This document shows, in pieces, positions 6,766-12,605 of a stretch of DNA of 12,743 bases. The notes under the pieces are model-generated. The model had not been told where the DNA came from. It saw nothing but the letters and a program-made list of their open reading frames with translations, and searched no databases. The position numbers and the translations under genes are program-made. Every line of letters begins with the position of its first letter. Position 1 is the stretch's first letter. This stretch comes from CBDVBD01 sp965372135 (GTDB lineage Bacteria > Electryoneota > RPQS01 > CBDVBD01), in the NCBI GenBank assembly GCA_965372135.1, contig CBDVBD010000088.1:1-12743 (forward strand), in the 5' to 3' direction.

Positions 6766-7173
6766 TTATTCGGTAGATTTATTCGATTTTTTTGGGGATG
6801 TTTTCGTTAGTTTTTTATCACCGGGTTCCTGGGAGTCCTTGGATTTGGATTCGGCGGATATTTCCGCGATATCGGCTTCGATTTTTTTGATATTTTCCAG
6901 CAGCGAGGCGGCTTTCTGTTTCATTTCTTTTATCGCCGGCTGTTCCGAAAAGTCATTGATCGATCCCCAGTCTTTTTTCTTGCGATCGGTGATATGGGTG
7001 TAGAAGGCGCGACCGATTTCGCTGAACTCATGGTTCAATTTGCGTTTGAGGTTCAGGAGGTCTAATTTAAGTTTTCCCACCCGGGCTAATTCATCGGTAC
7101 GGTCTGCTGCGACCCGGAATCCTACGGATACGTTCTTTCGCAGGCGATCCCAAAAGGTGTCAGATTGTTCCAT
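6766..7173 (-). CDS. Small charged coiled-coil protein, function unknown
   Basis: A 135-residue protein with no signal peptide or membrane helix. Residues about 24-60 (TDELARVGKLKLDLLNLKRKLNHEF) and 82-107 form amphipathic helices with heptad-like Leu/Ile spacing, so a coiled coil or helical hairpin is likely. The last 30 residues are a low-complexity Lys/Ser/Thr/Glu tail. I do not recognise a named family. The start ATG has AAGAAG seven bases upstream, and a good promoter lies about 60 bases further upstream. It faces the outer-membrane protein gene across a shared terminator and follows cutA in the same direction, but it has its own promoter, so no functional link is implied. Confidence 0.75.
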   Translation of the reverse strand: MEQSDTFWDRLRKNVSVGFRVAADRTDELARVGKLKLDLLNLKRKLNHEFSEIGRAFYTHITDRKKKDWGSINDFSEQPAIKEMKQKAASLLENIKKIEADIAEISAESKSKDSQEPGDKKLTKTSPKKSNKSTE

Positions 7174-7235
7174 AATTACTTCTTTTCATTAGTGTTAAAA
7201 AGTAAGATTAACAGGTTGATTGTTTCTGATGGTAC

Positions 7236-7264
7236 ATCTTAATAAATCAGACGGCAAAAGTCAA
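7236..7264 (-). promoter_or_regulatory. Promoter of the coiled-coil protein gene
   Basis: On the minus strand, TTGACT (7264-7259), a 17-base spacer and TAAGAT (7241-7236). This gives a leader of about 55 bases to the ATG at 7173. Confidence 0.7.
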
Positions 7265-7348
7265 GGGAATTTCCAGGAATTTTTCTTTTTTTCGGGGATT
7301 ATGTCTTATATTTACTATTTTTGTAATTGTGATTGAGTTTTTTGGATG

Positions 7349-7693
7349 CTATTTTATTGTTGTTTGATTGGGATTATTCCCCACTACCTGGTCAATCCAC
7401 TGCAGATAGGGTGTGGCGCCGGCTTCCAGGGATATGGCGATCACCTCCGGGATTTCATAGGAATGGATGGAGATTACTTTTTGGGTCAGGTTTTCCAGGT
7501 GTTCAGCTCGGGTTTTGACCAGCAGCAAGTCTTCGGTATCTTTTTCGATTTTTCCCTTCCAGGTGTAGATGGATTGAATGCCGCTTACGATGTTTACACA
7601 TGCCGCCATGCCTTCCTTCACCAAGGTCTTCGCTATTTTTTCCGAATCGGATTCGGGAGCGGTGATCAGCACCAGCAAGTATTCTTTCATCAT
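7349..7693 (-). CDS. cutA: CutA1 divalent-cation tolerance protein
   Basis: A 114-residue member of the highly conserved CutA1 family, a very stable trimeric PII-like protein linked to metal tolerance, with a still debated biochemical role. Family motifs are all present: LVLITAP (7-13), AACVNI (30-35, with Cys32), SIYTWKGKIE (41-50), LLLVKTR (56-62), IHSYEIPEVIA (76-86; most relatives have HPYE) and YLQWI (96-100). There is no signal peptide, so it is cytoplasmic. Two adjacent ATGs are possible; AAGG lies five bases before the first. Its own promoter is at 7732-7760, back-to-back with that of the Nudix operon. No hairpin terminator is seen after the stop codon. Confidence 0.96.
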   Translation of the reverse strand: MMKEYLLVLITAPESDSEKIAKTLVKEGMAACVNIVSGIQSIYTWKGKIEKDTEDLLLVKTRAEHLENLTQKVISIHSYEIPEVIAISLEAGATPYLQWIDQVVGNNPNQTTIK

Positions 7694-7731
7694 TATACCT
7701 TAGGAGTTTTTCATCGGTATCAGTTTCGGAC

Positions 7732-7760
7732 AAGGTACGAAATAATTGTGTTGATGTCAA
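7732..7760 (-). promoter_or_regulatory. Promoter of cutA
   Basis: On the minus strand, TTGACA (7760-7755), a 17-base spacer ending in TTTCG and TACCTT (7737-7732). The leader is about 30 bases. Confidence 0.75.
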
Positions 7761-7826
7761 GGGTGATTAGCGGATTGTGGAGTGGAGTTGGGATTTTTCG
7801 TTGGCGGCGGAAAACGAAAAAAAGGC

Positions 7827-7855
7827 TTGACCCTTCGTGGTAGGTTTCGTATGTT
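7827..7855 (+). promoter_or_regulatory. Promoter of the Nudix operon
   Basis: TTGACC (7827-7832), a 17-base spacer ending in TTTCG and TATGTT (7850-7855). The start would be near 7862, so the structured leader at 7877-7934 lies wholly within the transcript. It is divergent from the cutA promoter. Confidence 0.75.
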
Positions 7856-7876
7856 TATAAATATAAAAATGGAATC

Positions 7877-7934
7877 TTCCGCCAGGTTACACTTCATTTG
7901 CTCCGAAGGAGTCCATTCGGAAAACCTGGCGGGA
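7877..7934 (+). ncRNA. Long structured leader hairpin of the Nudix operon
   Basis: CCGCCAGGTT (7879-7888) pairs perfectly with AACCTGGCGG (7923-7932), extendable by U-G and U-A to 12 pairs. Inside, TCCGAA (7902-7907) pairs with TTCGGA (7916-7921) around an 8-base loop containing GGAG; CTCC/GGAG (7901-7904 with 7908-7911) is a competing fold. It lies between promoter and start codon of the Nudix gene, about 45 bases before the TTG. No T tract follows, so it is not a terminator in this form. I match it to no known riboswitch. It could be a cis-regulatory RNA, a protein-binding leader or a relic of inverted repeats. Confidence 0.55.
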
Positions 7935-7967
7935 ACAAAGTTGACTGATATTATATGGATCTAATTC

Positions 7968-7972
7968 GAGGG
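7968..7972 (+). promoter_or_regulatory. Ribosome site that fixes the TTG start of the Nudix gene
   Basis: GAGGG lies seven bases before TTG 7980. An in-frame stop at 7962 leaves no earlier start, and the zinc-ribbon-like N-terminus begins just after it. Confidence 0.7.
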
Positions 7973-7979
7973 AATCAAA

Positions 7980-8426
7980 TTGAGTAAAATCGTACAGTGT
8001 TCCCAGTGTGGTAATCCGGTGCATGTGTTTCGTAATCCGGTGCCTACGGTGGATGTTATCATTGAATTACCACGTAGGGTACTGCTGATCAAGCGACAAA
8101 ACCCACCCCACGGGTGGGCGCTTCCCGGAGGGTTTGTGGATTACGGGGAAACTGTCGAGGACACCATCGTGCGTGAAGCCAAGGAGGAAACCGGATTGGA
8201 TGTGACCGACGTGCGCCAGTTTCACTGCTATTCTCATCCCGATCGGGATCCTCGTCAGCATACGGTAACCATTGTCTTTACCGCTAAGGCTTTCGGGGAA
8301 TTACGAGCGTCGGACGATGCGTCGGACGCTAAGTATTTTGCTTGGGACGAGTTGCCTGAGGAAATGGCATTCGATCACCGGCAGATATTGGAGGATTATC
8401 AGAGCGACCGATGGGGAAGCAGTTGA
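7980..8426 (+). CDS. Nudix hydrolase with N-terminal CxxC
   Basis: A 148-residue cytoplasmic hydrolase. The Nudix box is perfect at residues 51-73: G(x5)E(x7)REAKEETGL, giving the Mg-binding Glu66, Glu69 and Glu70. Such enzymes cut nucleoside diphosphates linked to another moiety; the strand PHGWALPGGFVDYGE resembles ADP-ribose or NADH-type members, but the substrate cannot be named. The N-terminus CSQCGNP (7-13) is one half of a zinc ribbon with no visible partner pair, so it may pair between subunits or be a remnant. The start is TTG, fixed by GAGGG and an upstream stop. It is the first gene of an operon with a structured leader, and its end overlaps the next gene by 16 bases, which suggests translational coupling. 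Confidence 0.93.
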   Translation: MSKIVQCSQCGNPVHVFRNPVPTVDVIIELPRRVLLIKRQNPPHGWALPGGFVDYGETVEDTIVREAKEETGLDVTDVRQFHCYSHPDRDPRQHTVTIVFTAKAFGELRASDDASDAKYFAWDELPEEMAFDHRQILEDYQSDRWGSS

Positions 8427-8917
8427 AATTTTTAGTGGATGATACGCTCCGGGGTTTGGCGAAGAAGCTGCGCATGATCGGGTACGATACGGTGGAGCGG
8501 GAAGGGTCGTCATGGTGGGTGGCTTTGGCTAAGGCGAAGCATGAGGAACGGGTGGTGGTGACGCTCAAGCAGGATCTACGAACGCCGCCGGATGTGGAAA
8601 TGTGGGTGGTGGATTCGGAACAGACCAATCAGCAGGTGCAGGAGATATTGGAGAGGATTTCGCCGGATGCCGATTCGCCGGAACCTTTGAGCCGGTGTTT
8701 AGTATGTAATCAGGAGGTGGAGGAGATATCGGCGGAAGCAGCACGTCCCCAGGTGCCTCCATTGGTGGCTCAGACCCATTCGAATTTTTGCCGATGTCCG
8801 GATTGCGGGCGAATTTATTGGGCTGGCAGTCATTTCCATAAGATAAGGGCATGGATGGAACGGTGGGGGATTAACGAAAAGTTGGGTGTGATTTTAACGA
8901 GTCCGCCGGATGATTAG
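8411..8917 (+). CDS. Mut7-C RNase domain protein with zinc ribbon
   Basis: A 168-residue protein of the Mut7-C family, a PIN-fold predicted RNase followed by a zinc ribbon. The PIN-like part begins KFLVDDTLRGLAKKLRMIGYDT (6-27), with Asp10, Asp11 and Asp26, and has TLKQDLR (51-57, Asp55) where the family has its second acidic cluster. The zinc ribbon uses Cys96, Cys99, Cys129 and Cys132 (RCLVC ... CRCPDCGRIYW). An extra Cys127 precedes the last pair. It is cytoplasmic and probably processes or degrades RNA, but no target is known. ATG lies inside the end of the Nudix gene, overlapping by 16 bases, so the two are probably translated together. The six-helix membrane protein gene follows after 22 bases. 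Confidence 0.9.
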   Translation: MGKQLKFLVDDTLRGLAKKLRMIGYDTVEREGSSWWVALAKAKHEERVVVTLKQDLRTPPDVEMWVVDSEQTNQQVQEILERISPDADSPEPLSRCLVCNQEVEEISAEAARPQVPPLVAQTHSNFCRCPDCGRIYWAGSHFHKIRAWMERWGINEKLGVILTSPPDD

Positions 8918-8929
8918 GAAATAACAGGA

Positions 8930-8934
8930 AAGGA
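8930..8934 (+). promoter_or_regulatory. Ribosome site for the GTG start at 8940
   Basis: AAGGA ends five bases before GTG 8940, within a purine-rich stretch after the Mut7-C stop codon. No ATG in this frame lies near the start of the first membrane helix. Confidence 0.7.
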
Positions 8935-8939
8935 ACGAG

Positions 8940-9533
8940 GTGCGAACAACCTGGTTAACAACCCGTCAATTGGCGTTAGTGGCGATTTACTCCGGATTAT
9001 GGGCGGCAGTGGAATTTTTCTTAGGAACGCTTTTGGTAGTGATTAATATGCCCTTTCGGGGTGCGTTCCTGACCGCTATTGCGTTAGTGATTATCACTGC
9101 AGTGCGCCGGATGGTTCCGAAGAAGGGGACTGCTTTGGCGATGGGAATTATTGTGGCAGCGATTCGGGTGATTTTGGGTGGTCCGAAAATTTTAACCATT
9201 GCGCCGGCGTTGGTGATTGAAGCGACGCTGATTGAAGCAGCTTTTCTGTGGTCTCCGGGCGGTGTTGGAGAACTTACCAGGCTTAAATGCGTAGCGGCGG
9301 GGATCCTTTCCATTACTTATTCTTTTTTACATACTATTTTGATGGTGGGAATACTTACCGGATTAAGGAAACAACATTTCGCGGTGGGGATCGAATATCT
9401 CAGGCAGCTGCAATTCGGATTTTTATCGCTGTGGTTGGTTTTCTTTTTTTTGTTACTGGCGCATACAATTTTGGGTGCAGGTGCAGGATTAATTAGTTTC
9501 AGAATGACGAGTGGAATTACCGCGCGAAAATAG
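8940..9533 (+). CDS. Six-helix membrane protein, ECF transporter S-component-like
   Basis: A 197-residue integral membrane protein with GTG start. Hydrophobic helices lie at about 9-29, 36-55, 65-84, 87-106, 115-140 and 157-184. The stretch VVINMPFRGAFLTAIALVII followed by VPKKGTALAMGIIVAAI and APALVIEATLIEAAF resembles substrate-specific S components of energy-coupling-factor importers (ThiW-like and related vitamin or precursor carriers), in which a basic or Gly-rich loop follows helix 2. No ATPase (EcfA) or EcfT gene is in the window, so it would have to share a module encoded elsewhere. It follows Mut7-C by 22 bases and is probably in the same operon. The substrate cannot be named, and another small transporter family is possible. 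Confidence 0.65.
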   Translation: MRTTWLTTRQLALVAIYSGLWAAVEFFLGTLLVVINMPFRGAFLTAIALVIITAVRRMVPKKGTALAMGIIVAAIRVILGGPKILTIAPALVIEATLIEAAFLWSPGGVGELTRLKCVAAGILSITYSFLHTILMVGILTGLRKQHFAVGIEYLRQLQFGFLSLWLVFFFLLLAHTILGAGAGLISFRMTSGITARK

Positions 9534-9576
9534 GTTAAATAATTTTTTAAAATACGGGAACTTTGGTTATAAACAA

Positions 9577-9585
9577 TGGTATAAT
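9577..9585 (+). promoter_or_regulatory. Possible extended -10 promoter
   Basis: TGGTATAAT is a consensus TATAAT (9580-9585) with an extended TGn. No good -35 is seen at the right distance. It could give the small zinc protein separate transcription starting near 9592. Confidence 0.45.
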
Positions 9586-9649
9586 TGGTAGAATAAACGA
9601 GAGGAGATAGATAGAAAACGCACATAGAGTCGATGAATTTGGAGCGAAG

Positions 9650-9654
9650 AAGGA
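9650..9654 (+). promoter_or_regulatory. Ribosome site choosing the start of the small zinc protein
   Basis: AAGGA, within the purine run AGAAGGAAGG, lies five bases before ATG 9660. The earlier in-frame ATG 9633 has no ribosome site at a good distance. Confidence 0.6.
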
Positions 9655-9659
9655 AGGTG

Positions 9660-9908
9660 ATGTTCATGAAGCACAGCAAGCCGCTCCAGACGACTTCGAA
9701 GCGTGTTGGTAGATCAGAAAAACAACAATTGCAATGCATTCAGTGTCATGATAATTTTAGTTGGCTGTCGGTTGAAAGTTTGTGCTGGGAATGTTTGAAG
9801 CGAGCGATGAAAGGTAAGAAAGACTATTGGATACATGTTTCACAAGAAATACAGAATACGGAGAACACAGTTTTTAACGTATGGCAGCCTTCTCCTAGGA
9901 CTCACTGA
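9660..9908 (+). CDS. Small protein with CxxC...CxxC zinc-finger motif
   Basis: An 82-residue protein, basic at the N-terminus (KHSKPLQTTSKRVGRSEK), with one compact motif CIQCHDNFSWLSVESLCWEC (Cys26, 29, 42 and 45). The short spacing suggests a treble-clef or zinc-ribbon fold. The rest has no recognised domain. The start is placed at ATG 9660 by the purine-rich ribosome site; ATG 9666 is equally possible, and ATG 9633 is less likely. It lies 126 bases after the membrane protein with a possible promoter between them, so it may be the last gene of that operon or separate. A hairpin begins at its stop codon and a strong terminator lies 77 bases on. The function is unknown; nucleic-acid binding is a guess from the basic tail plus zinc motif. 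Confidence 0.6.
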   Translation: MFMKHSKPLQTTSKRVGRSEKQQLQCIQCHDNFSWLSVESLCWECLKRAMKGKKDYWIHVSQEIQNTENTVFNVWQPSPRTH

Positions 9909-9929
9909 GTGTGCCGACGCGCACTGAGT
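9903..9929 (+). repeat. Short direct repeat CACTGAGT with a hairpin across it
   Basis: CACTGAGT occurs at 9903-9910 and 9922-9929. A 7-bp hairpin (9908-9914 with 9919-9925, one T-G pair) with loop CGAC joins them. It begins at the stop codon of the small zinc protein. There is no T tract. Confidence 0.5.
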
Positions 9930-9985
9930 CGCATGGAATAATAAAACAGAAATAAGCCCCCCTCCATAACATCTCAACTTGCCCG

Positions 9986-10022
9986 GAATCATCCCGCCCG
10001 ACGGCGGGATGATTCTTTTTAT
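9986..10022 (+). terminator. Strong rho-independent terminator of the Nudix/zinc-protein operon
   Basis: A perfect 13-bp stem (9986-9998 with 10003-10015), loop CGAC, followed directly by TTTTTAT. It separates this operon from the promoter of the transglutaminase-like gene. Confidence 0.95.
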
Positions 10023-10071
10023 CACTGCACGATATTTTACGGAAATCTATCCAATCCGTGACTCGAAATCC

Positions 10072-10100
10072 TTGACTTTTACCGTATCCCAACGTATATT
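10072..10100 (+). promoter_or_regulatory. Promoter of the transglutaminase-like gene
   Basis: TTGACT (10072-10077), a 17-base spacer ending in ACG and TATATT (10095-10100). The leader to ATG 10152 is about 45 bases. Confidence 0.8.
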
Positions 10101-10140
10101 AAATGTTACAGAAAACTACTTTGTGAAATCATCAATTGGT

Positions 10141-10145
10141 AGGTG
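10141..10145 (+). promoter_or_regulatory. Ribosome site choosing ATG 10152
   Basis: AGGTG, within GGTAGGTG, lies six bases before ATG 10152. The in-frame GTG at 10143 overlaps this site and so is an unlikely start. Confidence 0.65.
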
Positions 10146-10151
10146 TTTTTC

Positions 10152-12443
10152 ATGATTCAGAATCGGACAGGTTGTTATTTGTATTTGTTATGGGTGGTGT
10201 TGCTGATGGTTCCGGCGGGGATTTTCGCTTCCGGGGTGCAGGAACAGGCGTTGGAAGTGGTTCCAGAAGGGTTACGGGCGAAGGTCGGTGAGGTGTTGTC
10301 GACGGCTGGGAGTAACGGCGATTCGTTGGCGCAGGTGGTGTTGGAATTGGATGGGGAAGAAGAGATCGCTGCCGCGGCGTTTCTGTTAGCCAATTTGTCC
10401 AGGGTGGATCGGGTAAGCTTAAGTCCAAGTACACTGAAGCAACATGTACAGTTTGCGGTGCAGGCACGGCGGGAGTTTCCCTGGGGTAGAGAGATTTCCG
10501 ATGAGTTGTTTTTAGGATACGTGGTTCCGCATCGGGTGGCGCAGGAACCGCTGCAGGATTGGCGAGAACCGTTTTATGAGGGACTTAAGGATCGTGTGGC
10601 GTCGTGTTCGACGGCGACGGAAGCTGCATTGGAAATCAATCGCTGGTGTCATGAGTCAGTTACATATCAGCCGACTGATTGGCGGGATATGGGACCGTTG
10701 ACCACCTGGAAGGCGGGATTGGGGCGGTGCGAGGAGGAGATGATATTCAGTATTTGTGCGGCTCGGTCGGTGGGTATTCCGGCGCGATCCTGTTATACAC
10801 CGGCATGGGGATTTCAGGATGACAATCATGCCTGGGTGGAGGTATGGACGGATGGGGATTGGCGTTATTTGGGAGCATGCGAACCCGCCAGCGAATTGAA
10901 TAAGGCGTGGTTTAGTAACGCTACCAAGCGGGCTGCATTGGTGTTGTCGGTGGGATATGGATCGTTTCCGGAAGGGGAAGGCAGCGGGGAACCGGTGTAC
11001 CGGAAGGGGGATAATTACACTATTGTCAACTCCACCGGTGTTTATACCGACACGGTGGCGCTCAGGTTCGAATTGAGGTTTCCGGATGGGACGCCGGCTG
11101 ACAGTATGAATATTTGGGCGGGTGTGTTTACCTATGGGGCGATTCGTCCGTTAGCGCGGATTCCTACCGATTCGATGGGGATTGGGAAGTGTGTGTTCGG
11201 GGCGACCGATTTGACGGTGTCAGCGGGAAATGATTCGTTGGGAGTGTTTCGGGTGCTCAGGATTCGTCCCGAAATGGACCGGACGATTCAGTTAGTGTTG
11301 GGGGATGATTATGTGCCCGACACGGAGATAATGCTCCATCATCCAACTAAGGATGTGCCGGAACAAGAAGGTGAATCCATGACCGAACAGGATTCCCTGC
11401 AGCAGGTTATTGCCAAGTTAGAAGGGAAGTTACGTGATGCGGGTCGGCGGGAATACGAGCTGGAACAACGCGCTATGAATCCGGAACTTGCAGCGCTTAG
11501 CGACCGATTCGATGACCGATGGTCGAGGGTTACCGAGGTGCTGAACGATGCGCGTGGGAATTGGCAGGAATTGGCTGGGGTGGTCGAGAAATGCGACAGC
11601 GTTTATTTGGATGATCTGCTGTGGGTGCTGGATGATATGTCGCAAAAGGATCGATGGGAAATAACCGGCGAGGTGCTGGGGGAACATTTTCATTACGGGG
11701 AATTGGTGCGGGATTATTACCAGGAGACGGTTCCGGACAGCGTGTATCGACAACATGTGCTGCCGGTTATCATCGACCGGGAACCGCCGTTGGCGTGGCG
11801 GAAAGCGCTGTATGAGGAGCTTCGTCACTTGCGGGAGGCGTCAATAGAAAGTACTGCGGAGGCGGTGAATCAGTGGTTGGCGGATCGAGTTGAGGAAATC
11901 GAAGAGCGGACTCCGTTTCGACATCGAGCGACACCGATTGAGGTGTTGTGGAAAGGGGGAGGCGATAAGCGTGACCTGGCGGTAATGGCGGTGGGGTGTT
12001 TACGGGCAGTAGGGATACCGGCACGGGTGGCACAGGGTGACCGGTGGGCGGAATGGTTCGATGGTCAAGATTTTATGCCATTGTATCCGTTGGAACCGGA
12101 TCGGTTGGGAGATACGGAAAAGGATTCCGATTCGGAACAGGTGTATCGGGAAGAAGGCACGGTGGCATTGACGTTTTTGCAGGCGGATACAGTTACAACC
12201 AAGCCGGAATTCGAGAAGGATTTTACGTTGAGCCGGTGGGAGGATGGTTTCTTTTGGGCGGACTTTCGCGAAGGAGAATACCAGGACAGCAGCTACTATT
12301 TGACGGTGGAATCGGGAGACTGGCTGTTGACATTCGGTCGTAGAAAAAAGCCTGAGGAGACCTTTGTTCGCACCATGATGGTTAGTGTGGCGCCATCGGA
12401 TACATTAGATATCACGTTGGTGACGGATATGCCGGAGGAGTAG
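10152..12443 (+). CDS. Secreted protein with active and degenerate transglutaminase-like domains
   Basis: A 763-residue exported protein. The signal peptide is residues 1-26 (core 9-20, IFA cleavage). A helical region leads into a transglutaminase-like core at about 165-250: GRCEEEMIF with Cys193, DNHAWVEVW with His226, and GACEPA with Glu244 where the triad usually has Asp. Such domains act as proteases, amidases or cross-linkers; the substrate is unknown. A beta-sandwich-like region (about 285-390, TDTVALRFELRFPDG) and a coiled coil (412-443) follow. Residues 527-640 repeat the first module: VPDSVYRQHVLPVIIDREPPLAWRK and GDKRDLAVMAVGCLRAVGIPARVA. Lys606 stands at the Cys193 position and no matching His is seen, so copy two is probably inactive. 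A C-terminal beta region ends the protein. The gene is monocistronic, and G-rich codons give it a higher GC look than its neighbours. Confidence 0.88.
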   Translation: MIQNRTGCYLYLLWVVLLMVPAGIFASGVQEQALEVVPEGLRAKVGEVLSTAGSNGDSLAQVVLELDGEEEIAAAAFLLANLSRVDRVSLSPSTLKQHVQFAVQARREFPWGREISDELFLGYVVPHRVAQEPLQDWREPFYEGLKDRVASCSTATEAALEINRWCHESVTYQPTDWRDMGPLTTWKAGLGRCEEEMIFSICAARSVGIPARSCYTPAWGFQDDNHAWVEVWTDGDWRYLGACEPASELNKAWFSNATKRAALVLSVGYGSFPEGEGSGEPVYRKGDNYTIVNSTGVYTDTVALRFELRFPDGTPADSMNIWAGVFTYGAIRPLARIPTDSMGIGKCVFGATDLTVSAGNDSLGVFRVLRIRPEMDRTIQLVLGDDYVPDTEIMLHHPTKDVPEQEGESMTEQDSLQQVIAKLEGKLRDAGRREYELEQRAMNPELAALSDRFDDRWSRVTEVLNDARGNWQELAGVVEKCDSVYLDDLLWVLDDMSQKDRWEITGEVLGEHFHYGELVRDYYQETVPDSVYRQHVLPVIIDREPPLAWRKALYEELRHLREASIESTAEAVNQWLADRVEEIEERTPFRHRATPIEVLWKGGGDKRDLAVMAVGCLRAVGIPARVAQGDRWAEWFDGQDFMPLYPLEPDRLGDTEKDSDSEQVYREEGTVALTFLQADTVTTKPEFEKDFTLSRWEDGFFWADFREGEYQDSSYYLTVESGDWLLTFGRRKKPEETFVRTMMVSVAPSDTLDITLVTDMPEE

Positions 12444-12605
12444 TATATAAAATTAATTTTGTCCTCCCAAAGGTGTGGTTCATCTGATTCTTGTGGTTCT
12501 TTAGTTATGCGCTTAGGTTTTTCGACCGACTCATTATTGCTGCCATTCAGTAAAATAAGAGTTGGCACAAATACATCTCGCCCTGTTAGATTGACATAAG
12601 ATCTC
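12444..12605. other. Intergenic region between convergent genes
   Basis: It is AT-rich at the left. The only structure noticed is the palindromic AAGATCTCTT-like end next to the right-hand gene. No hairpin with a T tract is clear for either gene, and no convincing gene is seen. Confidence 0.5.

Noticed and set aside
7346..7843. Plus-strand open frame of 165 codons over cutA
   Set aside because: It is the antisense shadow of cutA, whose family motifs are unmistakable on the minus strand.
7941..7960. TTGACT and TTATAT as a second promoter before the Nudix gene
   Set aside because: The spacing to any TAnnTT-like box is wrong (TAATTC is 15 bases away), and it would skip the structured leader.
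12296..12568. Minus-strand reading frame antisense to the end of the transglutaminase-like gene
   Set aside because: It mostly overlaps a convincing plus-strand gene, starts with GTG without a ribosome site, and its sequence resembles no known protein.
12444..12599. The reading frame stays open for about 51 codons after the TAG stop of the transglutaminase-like gene
   Set aside because: The translated stretch has no domain features and the family-like C-terminal beta region ends before the TAG. An open stretch of this length can occur by chance.
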